A DNA stretch of 49,461 nt from Hymenoscyphus infarciens (Eukaryota; Ascomycota; Leotiomycetes; Helotiales; Helotiaceae): positions 1 through 49,461 of the forward strand of contig LLCB01000382.1 of NCBI GenBank assembly GCA_001414345.1. Reading direction: 5' to 3'. The position numbers and the translations under genes are program-made. The notes under the pieces are model-generated. The model had not been told where the DNA came from, did no database searches, and saw only the letters and a program-made list of their open reading frames with translations. Shown here in pieces: positions 1-12,224 of this stretch. The stretch's first letter is position 1. Each line of letters opens with the position of its first letter.

Positions 1-28
1 AAAAAAAAAAAAAAAAAAAAAAAAAAAA
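1..28. repeat. Poly-A run at window edge
   Basis: Twenty-eight consecutive A residues open the window. It could be the poly-A tail of a plus-strand non-LTR retrotransposon lying to the left, or a plain homopolymer. The cut edge prevents a decision. Confidence 0.6.
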
Positions 29-3000
29 CTTTTTTTAGAATTAATAAAGTAACTCTAAAAGCCTTAAAATACGTTTAGACAATTATTAGATAGTCTAAAA
101 AGAGACTAAAGTACTCTATAATTATATTAAATAATTATAGTAGTAGTAGTAGTAGGAAAAAGAGAGGCTTATAAAGAGCCTCTATTCCTCTCTCTAGAGT
201 ACTAGTAACTAATAAAGATAGTATAATAAACTAAAAAGAGTAGAGTATAAAAGAATAAAAGAGAGTATTAGACTATATAGATATAATAAAAAAGAGCCTA
301 ATCTAAATAATACTTAACTTAGTAATAGAGAAGAGAAGTATTAAAGTAATTATTAAAGTAGTAGGAAAAGTGCTTAAGTATAGAAAAACTAGAAAGAGAG
401 AGGATAATATAATTATATATAGAATCTTATAAGAAGAGCTTACTATTATAGTTAAGAAGATAAAAAGAATAAAAGAGTATAGTCTAATATAGATAGAGAG
501 AGCTAGAACTAGAGGACTATAAAGAGAAGTAGTAACTATACTATAAAAGGAATATATAGTACTAGCTAAAAATACTAGAGAGATTATAGTCTAAGTAATA
601 GAGATAGATAAAGAGAAAGATAAGCTATTATTAAAAGAGGTAATTATCGTTATAAATATAGATAGATATAAGATAAGAGTAATAATAGCTTAAAAGCTCT
701 AAAGTAGAGATATTATTATAAGGTTTAAAGAAGAGAAGTAAATAAGATATATATAAGATAATAGCTAAGTAAAGAAGGTATTTAGATAAAGAATAGTAGT
801 AGTAGTAAGAATACTTATAATACTTATAAAAAGAGCTTTAATAAATATACTTAAGAATAAAAGAAGAAGTATACTATAAAGTATCTCTTAAACCTCTAAT
901 ATAAGAATACTAAAGATTATATAATAAAGAAATAAATATAGAGAGTATTAGAGATAAGAGAGACTAGTTTAAAGGAACTATATCCTTAAAGTAGTAATAA
1001 TAAAAGAAGTAAGAAGGTTATATATAAAAGGAATATTATAAGAAGTATAATACTTCTTATATAAAAGATATATCTTAGAAGTAGTAGTATAAAGATACTA
1101 TAAGTACTAAAAGTAAGAGTATATAATATACTTTTATAAATAAAATAAGAGATATAAAAGAGATAAGAAAGAGTACTCTAGTAAGAAGGACTTAAAAGAA
1201 TACCTAGTAAAGTATAGGAATTATAGAGAAGAATATCTAGTATTTATAAAGAAGTACTATATAAAGAAGTAATATTATAAGTAAATAAGAGAATAATATC
1301 TTAATAAAATAACTATATTTATAAACTTATAAAGACTTTTAAAAAAAGGTAAAATAGAGATATCTTACTTATTTACTTTTAGCTAGAAAGAGAGCTTATA
1401 AAGCTTAAAAAAGAGGTAGAGATAAGGATTTATACTAAAGAGGCTAATAGATATAAATAAAGTAAGATATATAAATAGTAGTAACTTAACCTAGTTCTTA
1501 GAGAGACTAAGAAGCTCTCTTAGTATAATAAAGGATCTAACTAAAGAAGAAATAAAAGTAACTTAAACCTTACTTATAAAACTACTATAAGTATAATAGT
1601 ACTATACTAGAATATAAGAAAGATACTAAAAGCTCTTAATATAGCTTTAAACTATAAAAAAGAATATAATATATTAATAATCTAAAAACTAGTATAGAAT
1701 AGTATAAGAGACTTCTCTAACTACTTCTTAAGCTTAAGATATAATATAATCTAGTTAGATAGAGTAGTAGTATTCTTTATATATAAAAGATACTTAAAAG
1801 TAAGCTAGATATATATTATAAGTAAGAACTAGGTAAGTATAATAATAAAGAAGAGAGTAGATAAGATAATAGTCTACTTAGTCTATAACTTATAAATAAG
1901 ATAGATACTAATTAAAAATATACTCTAGTAAGTAAGACTAAAAAGAGTACTTATAATAAGTAACTTAAATACTTACTACTCTTTATAAGATATATATAAG
2001 AGATATAATAAGAATATAGATCTTATTCTTAAACTTACTATATTATAAGTACTAGAGAGAGATATACTCTATAATAAAGCTATATAAAGAAGAGAGCGCT
2101 CTTATAACTTTATAATTAACTTTACCTTCTCTACTAAAAACATAGTAACCTAGTAAAAGTCTCTAGACCTACTAGGATTAGACTATATAGCTTAACTTCT
2201 TATAAAAAAAGTAGAAGGAGAAAGAAAGATACTATAAGTGCTTAGATTTAGCTAGAGACTAATAGATAAGATCCTAGTTAATATAGAAGCCTCTTACTTA
2301 GAAATACTTATAATCTAAAATATATAAGAACTTAAAAGAGTAGTATAAAGACTTATAAAAGACCTTTAAAGAATAGTAAAGGCTTTAATACTATTCTAGA
2401 TACTAGATAGAGAGAGAGTATAGCCTTAGTAGAATATAAAAGTTAAAAAAGTATTAAAGAAGATAAAGAGATATAAAAAGACTTAAAAAAAATATTAAAT
2501 AAAAAGCTTAAAATAGTAGCTTAATAACACTTTTTAAGAACTCTAAATAGTAAGTAGAAAGGTAAAGATAAAAAGCTAGAAAGGAATACTAGTAAAAGTA
2601 GTAAAAGATAAAAGGAAACTCTAAATACTTAAAAAGTAGATATATCTTAAAAGATATATAAGACTAGAAGTACTAGTACTACTATTACTTATATTATTTA
2701 ATAAAATAAAAGATAAGATTTATTAAAAGAAGGCTTATATTCTTATAAAAAAGTTCTTCTTAGAGTTAATAGCTAACTACTTAAGCGTTCTTAATAGAGA
2801 CTAGAATACTAAGAGCTTCTCTAGAAGGTACTTAGTAAGCTAATATATAACTAAGAAGTATATTAAGATAGCTATAAGATTAGTATTATAAAAAGCGTTA
2901 AGATTTAATATACTAGTAAATAGCTTCTTAAAAACTTATAATAAACTACTTTATAAAGTACTTACTATAATAGTAGAAGTAAGCTTCTACTTATAATACT

Positions 3001-4400
3001 TCTTATCCTACTTCTACTATATAAAAGTAGTAGTATTAAGAAAACTAGATAAAATAACTAAGGAGTAGAGTAAGGTAAGAGCCTACTAGCTAATAGTACT
3101 ACTCTTAACTATAAGTAAGATTCTTAAAAAAGTAATAGTATAAAGACTTATATAGCTTATAAAGGAAATAGTAATACTACTAGAGCTATAAATAAATAAC
3201 TAGAAGTACTAAAATATAGAGTTAGTAATTAGAATAGTAATAGAGAGTATATATATAATATAAGAAAATAAGAGCTATATATCTCTAGTCTAACTAGATA
3301 TAGTAAAAGCTTTTAACTAAATAGACTATATATAACTACTTTATATATTAAAAGAGAAGAAGGTTCTATAATAGGTAGTAATATAGATAAAGAGCTTCCT
3401 CTTTAGATAAAAGGCTATACTATTCTTTAATAGATAATTAATAGATAAAAGAGACCTTAAATAAGATATTCTATAAAGATTAGTACTATTACTAATACTA
3501 TTTATCCTCTTTACCTTAATACTATATAAAGACTTAGTAAGAATTAATAGACTTATTATAATAGACTTTATAGATAATATAAATCTACTTATAATATTAA
3601 AAAGTATAATAGTAAACTATAGAATACTTAAAATAGCTTAAAGAGTATATAATAAGTAAGTAAATTAGTAAGAGATAGCTTTTAGCTTAGAAAAGATAGT
3701 ACTTATATACTTTATAAGAATAAGAGTACTATAAAAGAAGATAGTCTAGTTTAAAGAGATAATACTAGTTAAGTATATAAGGTTCTTAAGAGTAAAGCTT
3801 AATAGAAAACTAAACTAGAAAGTATACTAAGAAAGAGTTTAGAAAAAGCTTATAATATAGACCTTTATACTTATAAAACTTACTAGAAAAACATAGAAAG
3901 TAGACTACTACTAAGTAAGATAGATATATATAGTAGTAATAAAGAGTATAATAGTATATAAAGTATTAGTATAGTACTATATTATACTAAAAAGAGAGAA
4001 TATAAAGAGAATAGTAAAGAGCTTCTTTATATAATAATTAAGATACTTATAAGTAGTAATAGAGATATATAAAGCTATTCTAGTTTAGAGCTTAGAAGTT
4101 AAAGTAGACTATATACTAATTAATCTAGATCTTAACCTATAAGTAGCTACTTTTAAGAGGAAGTTCTAAAAGTCTAAGCTAGAGGAACTAATTTAGAACA
4201 CCTATAAATATATAGTAACGTAGCTAAAAAAGAGAAAGAGAAGTAGACTAACGAAGGTAAGAAAGGTAATACTATACTTATAGATAGTAAGGTAGAAGTA
4301 AGAAGAGGAGTAGAGAGTAGAAGAAGTAGGATTTAAATATAATACTATACTTATAAAATAGAAGAACTATTTAAAGACTTAAAGGAGAAGGACTTAAGAG
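29..4400 (+). mobile_element. RIP-killed Tad1-like LINE (non-LTR retrotransposon) relic
   Basis: The plus-strand frames read as a Tad-clade LINE riddled with stops at former Gln codons. An ORF1-type zinc knuckle with spacing C-x2-C-x3-H-x6-C is recognisable at 1213-1257, where all Cys/His codons have become TAT/TAC. ORF2 begins near 1560. An AP-endonuclease start (VLYxNIRKI, then LIIxKLVxNS) lies at about 1590-1710. The reverse transcriptase runs at about 3070-3840, with KVRAYxLIVLLxTISKIL, LDIVKAFN (3294-3317) and the catalytic box at 3567-3578, which reads FIDN where the family has F[AV]DD. A Tad-like C-terminal stretch (VxSLEVKVDYILINLDLN) follows at about 4075-4290 in a shifted frame. The inferred order ORF1-EN-RT is standard for the clade. 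Outer limits are uncertain, and the element is certainly dead. Confidence 0.8.
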
Positions 4401-5133
4401 AGGAACTTAATATAATATATAGAAGTATTAGATAAAGTAGACTTAGATAAATAAGAGCTATAAAAGGTCTATAAGAGGCTTATTAAGATAAAGAGCTTAC
4501 TACTTATCTAAGTATAAATAAAAGTAATAAAACTAAATACCTTCCTTTTTATAAGAAAAGTACTAAACTAGGTTATACTATAGTATATTTATATAAGTAG
4601 TAGAGAGATAGTAAGATACTTAGTCCTATTTTACTAAGATATTCTATAAGAAAGAGACATACTTATAAGAGCTTTAGAGAAGAGGATCGAGGATCTATAA
4701 GAGCTAAGAGAAGTACTAGTAGATAGGAAACTAGTACTAAGAGTAACTACTTAGCTACTTAGACTAGAAAGACTCTAAAAGTATAAACTAGTACTAGAAT
4801 TACTTAAAAAGAGAGAGAAGAGTAAGAAAGAGGTAAAAGAAAGAGAGGAATAGAAAGAGAAAGCTAAGGTATATTAGAAAGTAAAACCTTAGCTTTAATA
4901 ATTCTAGAGGTAAATATACCTCTTATACTACTAATATATACCTTAATAGGTTAAATACACTAACCTACTATACCTCTCTATTATATTACTAAGTTAAAGA
5001 GATAAGCTTTAAATAGATAGTAGTAAGAACTAAAAAAAAGGAGAATTATACTTATAAAGAAGCTTAAGAGATAAAGAAGAATAAGCTAAAAGGCTATATA
5101 AACTAGAATAGAAGATATACTACTTACTCTTAG
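4401..5133. other. AT-rich RIP-mutated stretch, possible second element end
   Basis: No intact gene. One plus-strand frame at about 4660-4880 reads as a Glu/Lys/Arg/Leu-rich coiled-coil-like segment (ALEKRIEDL, then a KKEVKEREE type repeat), which could be the C-terminus of a transposase or the tail of the LINE. Neither can be shown from this sequence. Confidence 0.35.
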
Positions 5134-8100
5134 AGCTCGGCTTATAGCCTACGTAGCGTAAGAATAATAATAATAATAATAGTAATCTTACTTTTTTAGA
5201 GAATATTCGAAGTGTTTTTAGAACTAAGTCGAGTAGAGAAACGTTAGAAGATATTAGAGATAGTAGTGTCTCTTAGCTAAAAGAGATATAAAAATAAAGA
5301 AGAGTTATTTACTAATTAGAGAGAGTTCGAAGACGAAGCGATTTATTAACTTTGAATTTCTCTTATTCTTTTTTCTAGCTTAGCTAGCCGATTATTTGTC
5401 TTTTGTTCTCTCGCTTATTCTCTCGCTTCTAAAGCTTATATAACTATCTATATCTCGTCCGCATTTGAAAAGTCTCCGTAGTCTCTTTAGAAAACTAAGC
5501 TCTTATTATTTCAGAACTTCTTATTTTTTAGTATATAGTTACTATTTAGTCGTCTTTTGAAAAGAGAGATGTCTCTAGAAGAGAGTTAACGCTTTATAAT
5601 AGAATAGAAGTCGATATCTTTTTAAAGTCGGTTTTAGAAGAGATTAGATAAGCGTAGATTTAGAAGCCTTTTATAATAACTTTTATAAATAGTAAACTTT
5701 ACTAAACCTTATATAGTAATCTCTATATAGAGAGAGTTATTAGAAACCTCGGAGATACTTAGCGTATTCTATTCTCTTTAATATATTAAGAATATAATTA
5801 TACTAGCTAACTAATAGATATTAAAGTCTAATATTACTAGCTATCTAGAAGGTCTCTAGAATCCTAGCTATTTAAGATTATTATTATTATAGTCTAAATC
5901 TAGACTAAATCGAATTCGAAATAAAAGCGACGACGTGTTTAAGTAAGATATTATAATAGGCTATCTCTATTGAAGTCGAGTTTAGTCTTTTTATATAATA
6001 GTATAAAATATATACTACTATTAAAAAGGTATATAGAAGTGTATTTAGTAGAATAATATATATAAATACTAGGCTCTAATATAGAAGAAAAGGCTAGACT
6101 AGCCTTTTCTAACTATAGAAGAGTAGATAGCTATATATAAGAGGTTTAGACGATATAAAAGAGCTTAAAACTGAATAATAATATACGTTAGCTAATACTA
6201 AAGCTCGAACTCTACGAAGTACGTCTAAAAGTCTCGATAAATATAATCTTTCTAAATTAGATAATATAAAATAATAACTACGGAAACCTTATATATAGTA
6301 TATACTATATAATCTCGGCTATATAGACTAGTAGGCTATTATAACTAAGTACTTAAAAAGATCTATATACTATCTCTATTTCTTAGACTAAATGTCTAAA
6401 ATAGTTCTAGATTAACTAAGCTATTCTAGAATAGTCTCTTATAAAAACTATTAAGAATAATTCTATTTCTTAAAAACTATTTATTATATAAGTAATCTTA
6501 GAATAGTACTACTTAAGAACTCTCTTACTAATAGATAGTTATAGAAGTTATATACTATCTAGTTTATAAACTATTCTAGAAAGATTCTAAAAATTATACT
6601 AAACTTAGACTAGTTATATAATCGTCTATTTTTATACTCTTTCTTCTTTAAGATATATTATTAGAATACGATTATATCTTAGCTATTAAGAAATATTCTA
6701 CTACTTATAGTAGTAGTAAGAGCTTATAGAATTATAGAGATAGCGTTATCTAATTACTATACGTGTTTTAGAATATAGTTACTATTATTATATATAGTAA
6801 AAGAGATTTCTTAGAAGACGATATATTATCTATAATACGCTCGTAGACAGAGCTAGCTTAGAAACACTTTATAGATTCTAAACTAAAAAATAGAGAAGTT
6901 AAGAGATATCTTTAGAAGAACTTTATATACTAATAAAGTTACTACGAGTTCTTAAACTACGAGGTTTAAAACTCGTCGCTTAGAAGCTAAAGAGCTTTAT
7001 TTAATAGCGTAGTAGATTACTTAGAAATGATCTAATAATTAGACTTATTAACCTTAGATAGACTTCTTTAGAAGTTTACGTACTAAAGATAATAATAAAG
7101 TTCTAAACTTTCTAGAACTTAATATCTTCTATTATTAAAGATTTTATACTATTAGTAATAACTAGATAAATCTTTTTTATTATATAACGCGGCTATATTA
7201 GTTTAGGTTCTATAAAAGTATAGAAAGATAATAAAGTTTATATTCTTTAAGATAGCTAAACTCTATTTATTCTCTATAAAGTAGCCTTTTATAAAATTAT
7301 AAGAAGATTACTCTATATTAGAGACTTTAGTTAAAACTGCTTTAAAATTATAAGAGATTATTATATATAGAGACTAATAGATTATAAAGCTCTTAGAATA
7401 AGAAATAAACGAAAAATAGCCTCTTTTAATAGTTATAAATCTCGTGTTTTCTTTTTTAAAATAATACTAATTCTATATTAAGTAGTATTTAAAGAGTAGT
7501 ATAAGTATAATATTATATTATATAGTTACTATACTATACGTTATAAAAAGAAAGATATTCTCTAAAAGTAAGTTTTTTTAGAAATAGATTTAAAATAATT
7601 AAGACTCGATCTAAAATAATAAGACTTAATATAAAGAAAGCAAATATAAGTAATAGTAGAGATTTTATAAAGCGCTTAAATAATTTAAATATCGATAAAA
7701 GTCGATTAGAGAGTTTAGATCTTATTAATAATAATAGTAACGTACTAGATTATTCTTTAGTAAAGAATAGAGAGTAAAAGCTTTAGTTTATAAGATTAAA
7801 AATAAAAGTACTAAAGTTATTAGTTAAATATATTAAATTCCGATTATGTCTAGAATTTTAGCTAGACTAAGTTTATATAGTCTAACTAAAAAATACTTAT
7901 TAGTCTTAGCTCTTAAGTTTAAAAGTTATATAATCTTATTAGATAACGATTATCTAAAGTTTTATATATTAAAAATCACGAATTTATAAGAAGACACTGT
8001 TTTATTAGACTAGTTTCTATACTAAAAGTATATAGAAATAGCGTATTTTATAATATCTTAGTATAAGTAAGACTCGTATATAAGTAGACTATAAACTACT

Positions 8101-8772
8101 AGTTATTTTTAGTAACTCTAATAAACTTATAGTATATAAAGCGTACTTACTTCTTTAGATAGTATCCTAATAAGTACTATAAAGTTATAGTAAACTCTTA
8201 CTTAATATTTCTTTACTTAGAAAGCTTCTATAAAGTTATTTAAGAGACTTCTTTAACTAAGTTACTATCTTAAAAATAGATATTAATAACTATTAGAAAG
8301 GTCGCTTTACTATTATTATCTCCTATACTAGTATTTAAGAGAAGCGTCGCTAAGAGTAATATAACCTATATTAGACTATCTCTTCACTATTTCTTTCTAA
8401 TTATTTAGATCTTAAACATCGATCTAAATAATTTTCTACTTTTAAAACAGGCTTTTAATTAGAGCTATATATCTTCAAAGTAAGCTATAATATCGATAGG
8501 TTAAATATAAGAAGAAAGAGGTCTAAAATAAAGCTTTAGCGAGTATTATAAACGTAGAAAGGTATACTAATATAACTAAGTCGTTATTATCTTATATTAT
8601 TAGAAGAGTATTACTAAATATTCTCTTAGAGACTTTGATTAAAAAATAATATAATAGTATACTAGTATACTAGTACTATAGTCTAAATCTACAAAAGTCT
8701 AAAAACGACTTAATTATAAATCGTAAATTATAAAAGTTAAGTATTTATAGCTAGAATAAGTAAAGCCGAGCT
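5134..8772. mobile_element. Candidate RIP-mutated element with CpG retention; family unknown
   Basis: This 3.6-kb block differs from both neighbours. CpA/TpG are depleted as elsewhere, but CpG is common, whereas it is rare in the LINE to the left. The decamer AGCTCGGCTT occurs at 5134-5143 and inverted at 8763-8772, exactly where composition changes, so these may be terminal inverted repeats. Long stop-interrupted frames can be followed on either strand (for example minus strand about 6650-6900), but no recognisable domain emerged. A (TAA)n-like run lies at about 5162-5185. A DNA transposon is the simplest reading; a degenerate duplicated gene remains possible. Confidence 0.4.
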
Positions 8773-9403
8773 TATAAATTATATTATACTATCTACTTAC
8801 TTACTTACTTCTTATTCTATTCTTTTATATATTATATATACTAAGAGAGTATAGATAAGAATATAGATAAGAGTATAAAAGAGAGAGAGTAAGAGAGTAG
8901 AAGAGTAAGTAAACATTTCAGAGGAAAGTTTTTCCTAGCGTAGATAAGAGAAGTTTAGCTAAAGTAATAAATAATCCTCTCTCTCTCTCTTTCTTCCGCT
9001 CTCTCTCTCTCTCTTATTTATCTAGAAGTAATAGAAAGAATACTATATAATAGTTAGATAATAGATAGTAAAGATATAATAGTAAGAATATTATATAGTA
9101 TTAGCTATAGATATAATAGTTATAATAATAATAATAGAATTATATATAGGAGTTATAGAGAAGTAAGGCCTAGGATCTAAGCTATATATAGAGAATACTA
9201 GCTTAGTTCGTTTCTACTTTAATAATATTACTACTATATACGTGATACTATTATCTCTCTCTATTCTTTAATTAGCTAGTTACTATAGTTAAGACTATCT
9301 GGTCTTAATATAGAGAGAGAGAGGAGTAGGGAAGAGGGAGAGAGGAGAAAGAGAGAGAGGGAATTTAATTATTCTCTTTTTTACTTAGAAAGTAACATTT
9401 TGC
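8773..9403. repeat. Low-complexity purine/pyrimidine-rich transition zone
   Basis: Interrupted CT runs at about 8980-9015, GA runs at about 8880-8905 and 9310-9362, and ACTT/TACT repeats at about 8790-8815 fill this stretch. No gene is visible. It forms the transition from the RIP-mutated block to the gene island. Confidence 0.6.
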
Positions 9404-9430
9404 GATTTACGATTTACGATTTACGATTTA
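9404..9430. repeat. 7-bp tandem repeat GATTTAC, about 3.9 copies
   Basis: GATTTAC is repeated at 9404, 9411, 9418 and (incomplete) 9425. It marks the sharp left edge of the normal-composition island; GC-containing single-copy sequence starts immediately after. Confidence 0.9.
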
Positions 9431-9516
9431 GGACGCCCTGAACGGAGATGATAGAATTCTTGTATAAAATGGGCTGAGTATATTTTTTTTAAATTTCTCG
9501 TCACTACTTGAGCAAC

Positions 9517-10830
9517 TTATGCATCACGGAAAGGCCCAATAGGATTCTCAACCTTCTTGACAAATATCCCCTCGCGTACCTCACCCTCAACACCACCCAA
9601 GGCACCAGTCGTACGGTAACCAAGAAGAGCCTTGACCTTATCCGACAGGTTCTCCTCAACTTCCTTTCTGATAGACAAGAAGTTGTTCTCTTGTTGTCGA
9701 AGAAATGATCTGAAAAAGAATGTCATAATGACTGGTCGCTCGCCAGAGGTCTCGCGATTTGGTCCGGTGGCGTGCCAGATTCTACTCTCGAAAACAAGAG
9801 CAGTGCCTGCTGGTCCTTCTGCAGCAACAGAGCCTTCGAGGTCAAAGATGTCGTCAGGTGCGATGGGTCCAATATGAGACCCCGGGAAAATTCGAGTGCC
9901 TCCATTTTCTTTTGTTACCTCCTCAAGGAACCACATGATGTTTAATCCAAATGGAATGTCCCTGATTGGTGGTTGAATGGCGACTTGATCGGTGTGCAAT
10001 TGCATTGGAACATTTCCAGGACGGGCAATGTTAGCAGTATAACTGTTGATGATTGCCTGCTCGCCAAGAATTTCCGGGACCAATTCTTCGATAAGCGGAT
10101 GCTCAAGCAAGTCAACAAATTCCTGTCCTTTGTTGATGAGGGTCCAGATGCGCTGGTTAGGGGCGTTTGGTCCGCCGTCTGTACTAGCGACACCGGCTTT
10201 TGTTTCCCCAGCAGCTTGCTGCTTGATAGCTGAGCTCAATTTCTTCACCTCTTCTGGGCTGAGGGCATTTTTCACAAGACCATATCCAAATTCCTTTACG
10301 TCACTCTTGACTTGGTCAAGATCCTCGGTTGGCTTTGGTAGCCTCTCGGTGCCATCGTAGTGTTTTGGGGGACTAGGGTTGACTGGGCAAAGGGCGTCGG
10401 CGAACTTGATGGCAATTCGAAGGTTTCCTTGTGGTAATGAAGCTTCGTGGAAAAAGGCGTCTTTGAAGAGACTGGTGCACCGGATTATTAGCCTTCGCTG
10501 CTTGAAACTATCACTTTGGTCATTTCAGAATTTCTCATACCCGTAACGTGGCTCAAGTGCACCGTTATAAAACTGAATAATGTAGTCTGACTTTGTGTTG
10601 ACCTTCGTATCAGGCTCCTCGTCTGTTTTTTCCAGCAATTTTGGCTCTCCGCGTGCATCAATTATAATGTCTGGGCGGCCTCCTCCAAGGTTGACTACAA
10701 GAAGACCTTTGAGAAGGGCCATGGTTGGAAGTCTCTCTTTGATGATCTCCACAGCTCGGTCATATTTGGCCTGTGATTTATCCACTCCATATTTTGGCCC
10801 GACTTGTCTGATAGGAAGAGTTGAAGTCAT
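9517..10830 (-). CDS. SCP2-like + phytanoyl-CoA dioxygenase (PhyH) family fusion protein
   Basis: Two exons, complement(9517..10471, 10541..10830), give 414 aa. The 69-bp intron has donor GTATGAG, a GCTAATAA branch site and a CAG acceptor, and joins the frame exactly. Residues 1 to about 130 resemble a sterol-carrier-protein-2 fold (LLVVNLGGG, IIQFYNGALEPRYGLFKDAFF, GNLRIAIKFADAL). The rest is an Fe(II)/2-oxoglutarate dioxygenase of the PhyH family. The iron triad is H256-x-D258 (in QLHTDQ) and H330 (in RIWHATG), with NGGTRIFPGSHI at about 286-297 and R336/R342 as likely 2-oxoglutarate contacts. The reaction is therefore oxidative (hydroxylation or desaturation) on an unknown, probably lipophilic substrate. 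The start at 10830 is chosen because the domain begins just after it; an in-frame ATG at 10950 would add 40 unconvincing residues. The gene is divergent from the MFS transporter and looks intact. Confidence 0.88.
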
Positions 10831-10965
10831 ATTGAAGAAGTGTTTTGGTTGTGTGTTGGTTTGGAAGAAATGGGTTTGGAATGTCAACTGGATAAGGGGA
10901 CACCACAGCTTTATTTTACCTCTCAACGGCCAGAACATGTGATGGAGCACAGCATCAGTGGTTCA

Positions 10966-10991
10966 CCCCCCCCCCCCCCCCCCCCCCCCCC
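10966..10991. repeat. Poly-C homopolymer (26 nt)
   Basis: An uninterrupted run of 26 C lies 135 bp upstream of the dioxygenase start codon, so it is poly-G on the coding strand of that gene. Length is likely to vary between strains or to be miscounted by sequencing. Poly-G of this length can form G-quadruplex structures. Confidence 0.9.
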
Positions 10992-11633
10992 GCGGTTTCT
11001 GGGTTCCACTCAGCAACTTTTGACGAAAGAAAACACGAAGATGGGGTTTCCTGCCACATCTTTAATGTCGTAGGCACAGTTTCAAGTCCCTTGTCCCCAC
11101 TTCATATGCTTCACCTGCATCGTTTCCCTATACAATTCAAATCACACCAAATCAAGTGTAAGATCTTACAGCCTTCGCTGCTTTCAGTTAACCGATACTT
11201 CCCCTCAATTGGCTCGGTGGCTTTTCCGCTGCGTTCGTCACTTTGTGAGGCGTGTGGAAATTTGAGTGGTGGTTGAATAACGGGTCGTCTCGGTTGTTTT
11301 TGTTGGATCTACAGATGCAAACCCTTTTATAGGGTTAAAATGTGGAGTCTTTGTGGACTTTCAGGGGTCTGTAGTTTACACGAGTCCCTGCGTTACAGTG
11401 CATGCTCGAGTGGGGGCGGTTATTACCCCATCCGTGTCTGACCCGGCTATTATGCTCCACCTTTCAGACCAGTCAACGAACAAGGGAAGGCATGAGAAAG
11501 AAATTCATCATTCGTTACGAGTACTGCTGCCATTGGAATAAGTACAAGCAGAGAAGAATTGGGAAATGGCTCTTGCAAACCACTGACCAAGGGAAACAAA
11601 CCACTAAGAATAAAAACTATGCGCGTGTAGTTC

Positions 11634-11748
11634 TACTTCGTCCCAAGCGAAACTATTACGGCAGAAGCGAGGTGGCCCCCATGAAAATCGGCCAAAAACC
11701 CTACTAGTCCACAAAATCTGCAGTAATGTTTTCGCCTGGGACGAAGTA
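11634..11748. repeat. MITE-like inverted repeat (32-bp arms, 51-bp loop)
   Basis: The arms 11634-11665 and 11717-11748 are inverted copies with four mismatches, each starting TACTTCGTCCCA. Both are flanked or ended by TA, as expected for a Tc1/mariner-type miniature element. A third partial motif (CTTCGTCCCAGG) lies at about 11797-11810. The structure could instead be a regulatory hairpin. It sits in the divergent promoter region. Confidence 0.6.
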
Positions 11749-12076
11749 CACTTTCTTCCTGTTGTTCGAAGTAACTCCTTATCGAAGTCACACCGCTTCT
11801 TCGTCCCAGGTGAACAGAAGCCAGCATGGGAATACTCTCCCCCCTGGTGTTGAAGTAAGCGGGGGGGATACAATGCGCTCGTGGCTTTTATCAGCTTGGG
11901 GCTCTGAGGGGCAATTCAAAGTTTGATAGCCTCGCAACGGGGGGAATCCAAGCCCTTTTGGTGGGATCTGCATACTTTTCCAATATTCTACCTACAGCAG
12001 CAATAGATAGCGTTCAGTGGATTCTCTGCAATCTTCTTTTTCCACTAGTGCCGGTGATGATTTCAAATTCTTACCA

Positions 12077-12186
12077 CACGTGGAAAGTGCATGGAAACAA
12101 TTAAAGCAAGGATTCCAGTCAAAAATCCAGCAGTTTGAGATTCCAGATTACTACATCAGTCTCGTGGTACCCCTCAGCTCCACGTG
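12077..12186. promoter_or_regulatory. Two CACGTG (E-box-like) motifs upstream of the MFS gene
   Basis: CACGTG occurs at 12077-12082 and 12181-12186, the second ending 38 bp before the transporter start codon. In fungi this motif is bound by bHLH factors (Cbf1/Pho4/SREBP types). Function is inferred from position and motif only. Confidence 0.35.
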
Positions 12187-12224
12187 TTACCCTTCTGCTT
12201 ATTTTTAATACACGTATTTCAAAA

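Larger units (their letters stand above)
10831..12224. promoter_or_regulatory. Shared divergent intergenic/promoter region (PhyH and MFS genes)
   Basis: About 1.4 kb separates the two divergent start codons. It holds a long poly-C tract, a MITE-like inverted repeat and two CACGTG boxes (listed separately). Several short ORFs occur on both strands, but none has a recognisable product or the splicing pattern of the neighbours. Co-regulation of the flanking genes is possible but only inferred. Confidence 0.5.

Noticed and set aside
11604..11873. Minus-strand 89-codon ORF in the divergent promoter
   Set aside because: It covers the MITE-like inverted repeat, has no recognisable domain and no splicing context.
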